64,000 nt of DNA, taken from Sungkyunkwania multivorans. Lineage in GTDB: Bacteria > Bacteroidota > Bacteroidia > Flavobacteriales > Flavobacteriaceae. Each line of letters begins with the position of its first letter. Position 1 is the first letter of the stretch. This document shows positions 61,015-64,000 of the stretch, piece after piece. The notes under the pieces are model-generated. The model worked only from the letters and a program-made list of their open reading frames with translations. It was not told where the DNA came from and did no database searches. The position numbers and the translations under genes are program-made. The DNA lies in the NCBI RefSeq assembly GCF_042675645.1, contig NZ_JBHTJH010000004.1:806001-870000 (forward strand), given 5' to 3'.

Positions 61015-63846
61015 CTAAAGTAATTCTTTTTTTAAAAATTGAGCGGTATAGCTATTCTTGTCTTTGATAACTTCTTCTGGGGTGCCGGTCGCAACAACTT
61101 CACCTCCACCTTTTCCACCTTCATATCCAATGTCAATGATGTGGTCTACCATCTTTATCACATCGAGATTATGCTCAATGATCAGTACGGTATTTCCCTT
61201 ATCGGCCAATTTGTTCAGAACATCCATCAAAACTCTGATGTCCTCAAAATGCAATCCGGTAGTAGGTTCGTCTAAAATATAGAAGGTATTTCCAGTGTCT
61301 TTTTTAGAGAGTTCGGTAGCCAGTTTAATGCGCTGTGCTTCACCGCCGGATAGGGTAGTGGATTGTTGCCCAAGCGTTATGTAACCCAATCCCACATCTT
61401 GTATGGTCTTCAACTTTCTATAGATCTTCGGAATATGTTCGAAGAATTCACAGGCCTCATTGATGGTCATATTAAGCACGTCCGAAATAGATTTGCCCTT
61501 ATATCGGATTTCCAATGTTTCCCTATTGAACCGTTTCCCTTGACAGGTCTCGCATTCCACATAGACATCTGGTAGGAAGTTCATCTCTATGACCCTTAAA
61601 CCTCCTCCTTGACAAGTCTCACAGCGGCCACCTGTAACATTAAAACTAAAACGGCCTGGTTTATATCCACGGATAGAAGCTTCCGGTGTTTTCGAAAATA
61701 GACTTCGTATCTCGCTGAAAACGCCCGTGTAGGTCGCTGGATTACTCCGAGGGGTACGACCAATAGGGGATTGGTTGATGTCGATCACCTTATCGATATG
61801 CTTCAATCCCGTAATGCTCTTATAAGGCATGGGTTTCTTAACAGCATTGAAGAAATGCGCATTGAGGATCGGATAGAGGGTTTCATTGACCAAGGTGGAT
61901 TTACCGCTACCAGAAACTCCTGTGACCCCGATCATTTTCCCCAGAGGAAAAGTTGCCGAAACATCTTTGAGATTATTTCCAGTACAACCCTTTATTGTGA
62001 TTTTTTTACCATTTCCCTTCCGACGTTTCTTTGGCACTGCAATTTCTTTGGTGCCATTTAAGTAATCTGCAGTGAGTGTATGATGTTTGATAAGTTCTTT
62101 AAGATTGCCTTGGGAAATGATCTCTCCTCCATGTCTTCCGGCGCGAGGGCCAATATCGATAACATGGTCGGCCCGCTCGATCATATCCTTGTCATGCTCT
62201 ACGACAATAACAGAATTGCCAATATCCCTGAGAGATTCCAAAGAATTGATCAACCGTTCATTATCTCTTTGATGGAGTCCAATGCTAGGTTCGTCCAAAA
62301 TATAGAGCACCCCAACCAATTGCGAACCTATTTGCGTTGCTAACCTGATGCGCTGCGCTTCTCCGCCAGAAAGTGATTTGGAGCTTCTATTAAGCGAAAG
62401 GTAAGTGAGCCCAACATCCAATAAAAACTGTAAACGAGCGTTGATCTCCTTCAAGATCTCCTCTGCAATTTTGAATTGTTTATTGGATAGCTTACTGGGT
62501 ACTTCCTTAAACCAGCTTGAAAGTTCCACAATATCCATTTGTGCTAATTCGGCAATGCTCTTTTCATTCACTTTGAAATAAAGCGATTCCTTTCGCAATC
62601 GGGATCCTTTACACTCTGGACAAAGTATCTTGTCCATATATTCTTTCGCCCAACGTTTCAGGGAGGTCGAATTCCCTTCTTTGTAGGTATGCTCTAGGAA
62701 TGGTATGATACCGTCGTAATCGATCTTGTAATTTCGCGTAACACCTAAGGATTTAGATTCGATAGAGAATTGTTCCTTCCCACCATTCAAGATCATTTCT
62801 AATGCCTCGGATGGAATCTCCTTTATTGGGTCGCTTAGCTTAAACTCAAAGCGCTCTGCGATCAATTCCATTTGTTTGAAGGCCCATGACTTCTTAAATT
62901 CTCCCAAAGGGGCGATACCCCCATTCTTGATGGAAATGGCGGCGTTTGGGATGATCTTCTGATGATTTACCTGATGAACGCTACCTAACCCGTTACACTT
63001 GGGGCACATGCCTTTGGGTGAGTTGAACGAAAAGGTATTGGGTTCTGGATTTGGATAAGAGATACCACTTGACGGACACATCAAATTCCTACTAAAAAAT
63101 CGTGCTTGTGTACTCTCGTGTTCTAACACCATTAGAACATCATCGCCATGATACATGGCTGTGTTGATGGTTTCCATCAAGCGTTTTTCGATTTCATCTC
63201 CAGAATTTATCTGAAGTCTATCGATAACGATCTCAATATCATGGGTCTTATACCTGTCTACCTTCATTCCCTTTTCGATATCGAGGATCTCACCATCAAC
63301 TCTCACCTTTACAAAGCCTTGTTTTGAAATAGACTCGAAAAGTTCGCGATAATGACCTTTTCTCGATCGGACAATAGGAGAAAGGATATTGATCTTTTTT
63401 CCTTCAAAATCTTTGATGATCAATTCTTTGATCTGCTCGTCACTATAGCTCACCATCTTTTGACCGGTGTTATAGCTATAGGCATCGCTTGCTCGTGCAA
63501 AGAGCAATCTCAAAAAATCATAGATCTCAGTAATGGTCCCCACGGTAGAACGTGGGCTTTTTGAGGTGGTTTTTTGTTCTATGGCGATCACTGGCGAAAG
63601 ACCGTCGATCTTATCGACGTCGGGTCGCTCCATACCACCTAAGAATTGTCTGGCATAAGCTGAGAAGGTCTCTATATAGCGTCTTTGGCCTTCGGCGTAA
63701 ATAGTGTCAAAAGCTAATGAGGACTTACCGCTGCCCGAGAGCCCTGTGATCACTACTAATTTTTCGCGAGGAATAGTGACGTCGATATTCTTTAGATTAT
63801 GAACTCGGGCACCTTTTACCTCGATATTTTCTTCGTATTCGGTCAT
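61015..63846 (-). CDS. uvrA: Excinuclease ABC subunit A (UvrA)
   Basis: 943-aa damage-recognition ATPase of nucleotide excision repair. Walker A1 GLSGSGKSSLAF (about 33-44), the UvrB-binding and insertion domains, zinc finger in CPKCNGLG and the second in CETCQGGGLRVIEMNFLPDV, ABC signatures SLSGGEAQRIRLA and TLSGGEAQRIKLA, and Walker A2 GVSGSGKSTLVNE. Complete; N-terminus EVKGARVHNLKNID from ATG 63846. -7 box at 63862-63869. Confidence 0.98.
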   Translation of the reverse strand: MTEYEENIEVKGARVHNLKNIDVTIPREKLVVITGLSGSGKSSLAFDTIYAEGQRRYIETFSAYARQFLGGMERPDVDKIDGLSPVIAIEQKTTSKSPRSTVGTITEIYDFLRLLFARASDAYSYNTGQKMVSYSDEQIKELIIKDFEGKKINILSPIVRSRKGHYRELFESISKQGFVKVRVDGEILDIEKGMKVDRYKTHDIEIVIDRLQINSGDEIEKRLMETINTAMYHGDDVLMVLEHESTQARFFSRNLMCPSSGISYPNPEPNTFSFNSPKGMCPKCNGLGSVHQVNHQKIIPNAAISIKNGGIAPLGEFKKSWAFKQMELIAERFEFKLSDPIKEIPSEALEMILNGGKEQFSIESKSLGVTRNYKIDYDGIIPFLEHTYKEGNSTSLKRWAKEYMDKILCPECKGSRLRKESLYFKVNEKSIAELAQMDIVELSSWFKEVPSKLSNKQFKIAEEILKEINARLQFLLDVGLTYLSLNRSSKSLSGGEAQRIRLATQIGSQLVGVLYILDEPSIGLHQRDNERLINSLESLRDIGNSVIVVEHDKDMIERADHVIDIGPRAGRHGGEIISQGNLKELIKHHTLTADYLNGTKEIAVPKKRRKGNGKKITIKGCTGNNLKDVSATFPLGKMIGVTGVSGSGKSTLVNETLYPILNAHFFNAVKKPMPYKSITGLKHIDKVIDINQSPIGRTPRSNPATYTGVFSEIRSLFSKTPEASIRGYKPGRFSFNVTGGRCETCQGGGLRVIEMNFLPDVYVECETCQGKRFNRETLEIRYKGKSISDVLNMTINEACEFFEHIPKIYRKLKTIQDVGLGYITLGQQSTTLSGGEAQRIKLATELSKKDTGNTFYILDEPTTGLHFEDIRVLMDVLNKLADKGNTVLIIEHNLDVIKMVDHIIDIGYEGGKGGGEVVATGTPEEVIKDKNSYTAQFLKKELL

Positions 63847-63861
63847 AGTTTAGCAAAGCTG

Positions 63862-63869
63862 CAAAAGTA
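63862..63869 (-). promoter_or_regulatory. -7 promoter element of uvrA
   Basis: TACTTTTG on the minus strand, 15 bases upstream of the uvrA ATG. Confidence 0.55.
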
Positions 63870-63955
63870 CGATTTTAAGCCTAAAAAAGGAAGGGACCTC
63901 CATAATGCTTGCTTATTCATAAAATACCCTTACCAATAGGGAGCATCAAACCGGA

Positions 63956-64000
63956 TCATACTCGTTTCTCCAATTCTATGATCTCTAGGTCACTTATTTT
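63956..64000 (-). CDS. Possible C-terminus of a gene beyond the right edge
   Basis: An open frame enters from the right edge and ends at TGA 63958-63956: KISDLEIIELEKRV. The charged helical composition looks protein-like, but 14 codons are not enough to be sure. Confidence 0.3.
   Translation of the reverse strand, partial: KISDLEIIELEKRV

Noticed and set aside
60403..61023. 206-codon plus-strand ORF
   Set aside because: Antisense to the LOG gene, Cys/His-rich and without any family features; a shadow of codon bias.

Overview
The window is ordinary chromosomal DNA from a member of the Bacteroidota, almost certainly a (probably marine) Flavobacteriaceae. The evidence is direct: secreted proteins end in type IX secretion sorting domains, predicted signal peptidase I cleavage sites are followed by Gln, promoters carry the Bacteroidota -7 element TAnnTTTG, and there are no Shine-Dalgarno sites of note. 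Gene order is also characteristic (dnaA - LMW-PTPase - SAM methyltransferase; bamD - rpoZ - coaBC - DUF4835 - recN; YbbR - coaE - histidine kinase - response regulator). No tRNA, rRNA, prophage, insertion sequence or CRISPR array was found.

Layout. 1-7.8 kb: partial c-di-AMP cyclase cdaA, small envelope genes, the deoC-deoD nucleoside salvage pair, and a TetR regulator with a thioesterase sharing palindromic operators. 7.8-17.1 kb: secreted nuclease, Na/Pi cotransporter, methyltransferase, PQQ-type dehydrogenase, LMW-PTPase, dnaA. 17.3-29.3 kb: thioesterase, a minus-strand run (YigZ, EamA, HAD, RibD, LEA2 lipoprotein), then prmC, a LOG protein and ligA, followed by three tandem YhhN-like membrane proteins and a 5'-nucleotidase split over two genes. 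29.4-43.4 kb: DUF6913-dapA, Kir channel, bamD-rpoZ-coaBC-DUF4835-recN, fabI, YbbR-coaE and a two-component pair, glutaminyl cyclase. 43.5-52.7 kb: SRP RNA (ffs), transaldolase, a TlpA-like lipoprotein without cysteines, ABC-F protein, a three-gene set of small envelope genes, two methyltransferases, a permease, DUF4159. 52.7-64 kb: DUF1223, fused E1 alpha-keto-acid dehydrogenase, a catalytically dead M1 peptidase fused to a beta-barrel, secreted nuclease, second LOG protein, uvrA.

How it works together. Most genes are housekeeping (replication, repair, cofactor, lysine and lipid synthesis, envelope assembly). The recurring theme is envelope biology: many lipoproteins, type IX cargo, BamD, DUF4835, YbbR, and a periplasmic glutaminyl cyclase whose likely substrates (exported proteins with N-terminal Gln) are abundant in the same window. 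I did not find an obvious new defence or mobile system. The least explained items are the 25.4-27.7 kb membrane-protein triplet, the pseudo-peptidase/barrel protein at 56-58.9 kb, the overlapping small-lipoprotein set at 48-49 kb, phased GTTAA repeats upstream of the two-component genes, and several promoters so close to the start codon that the mRNAs should be leaderless.
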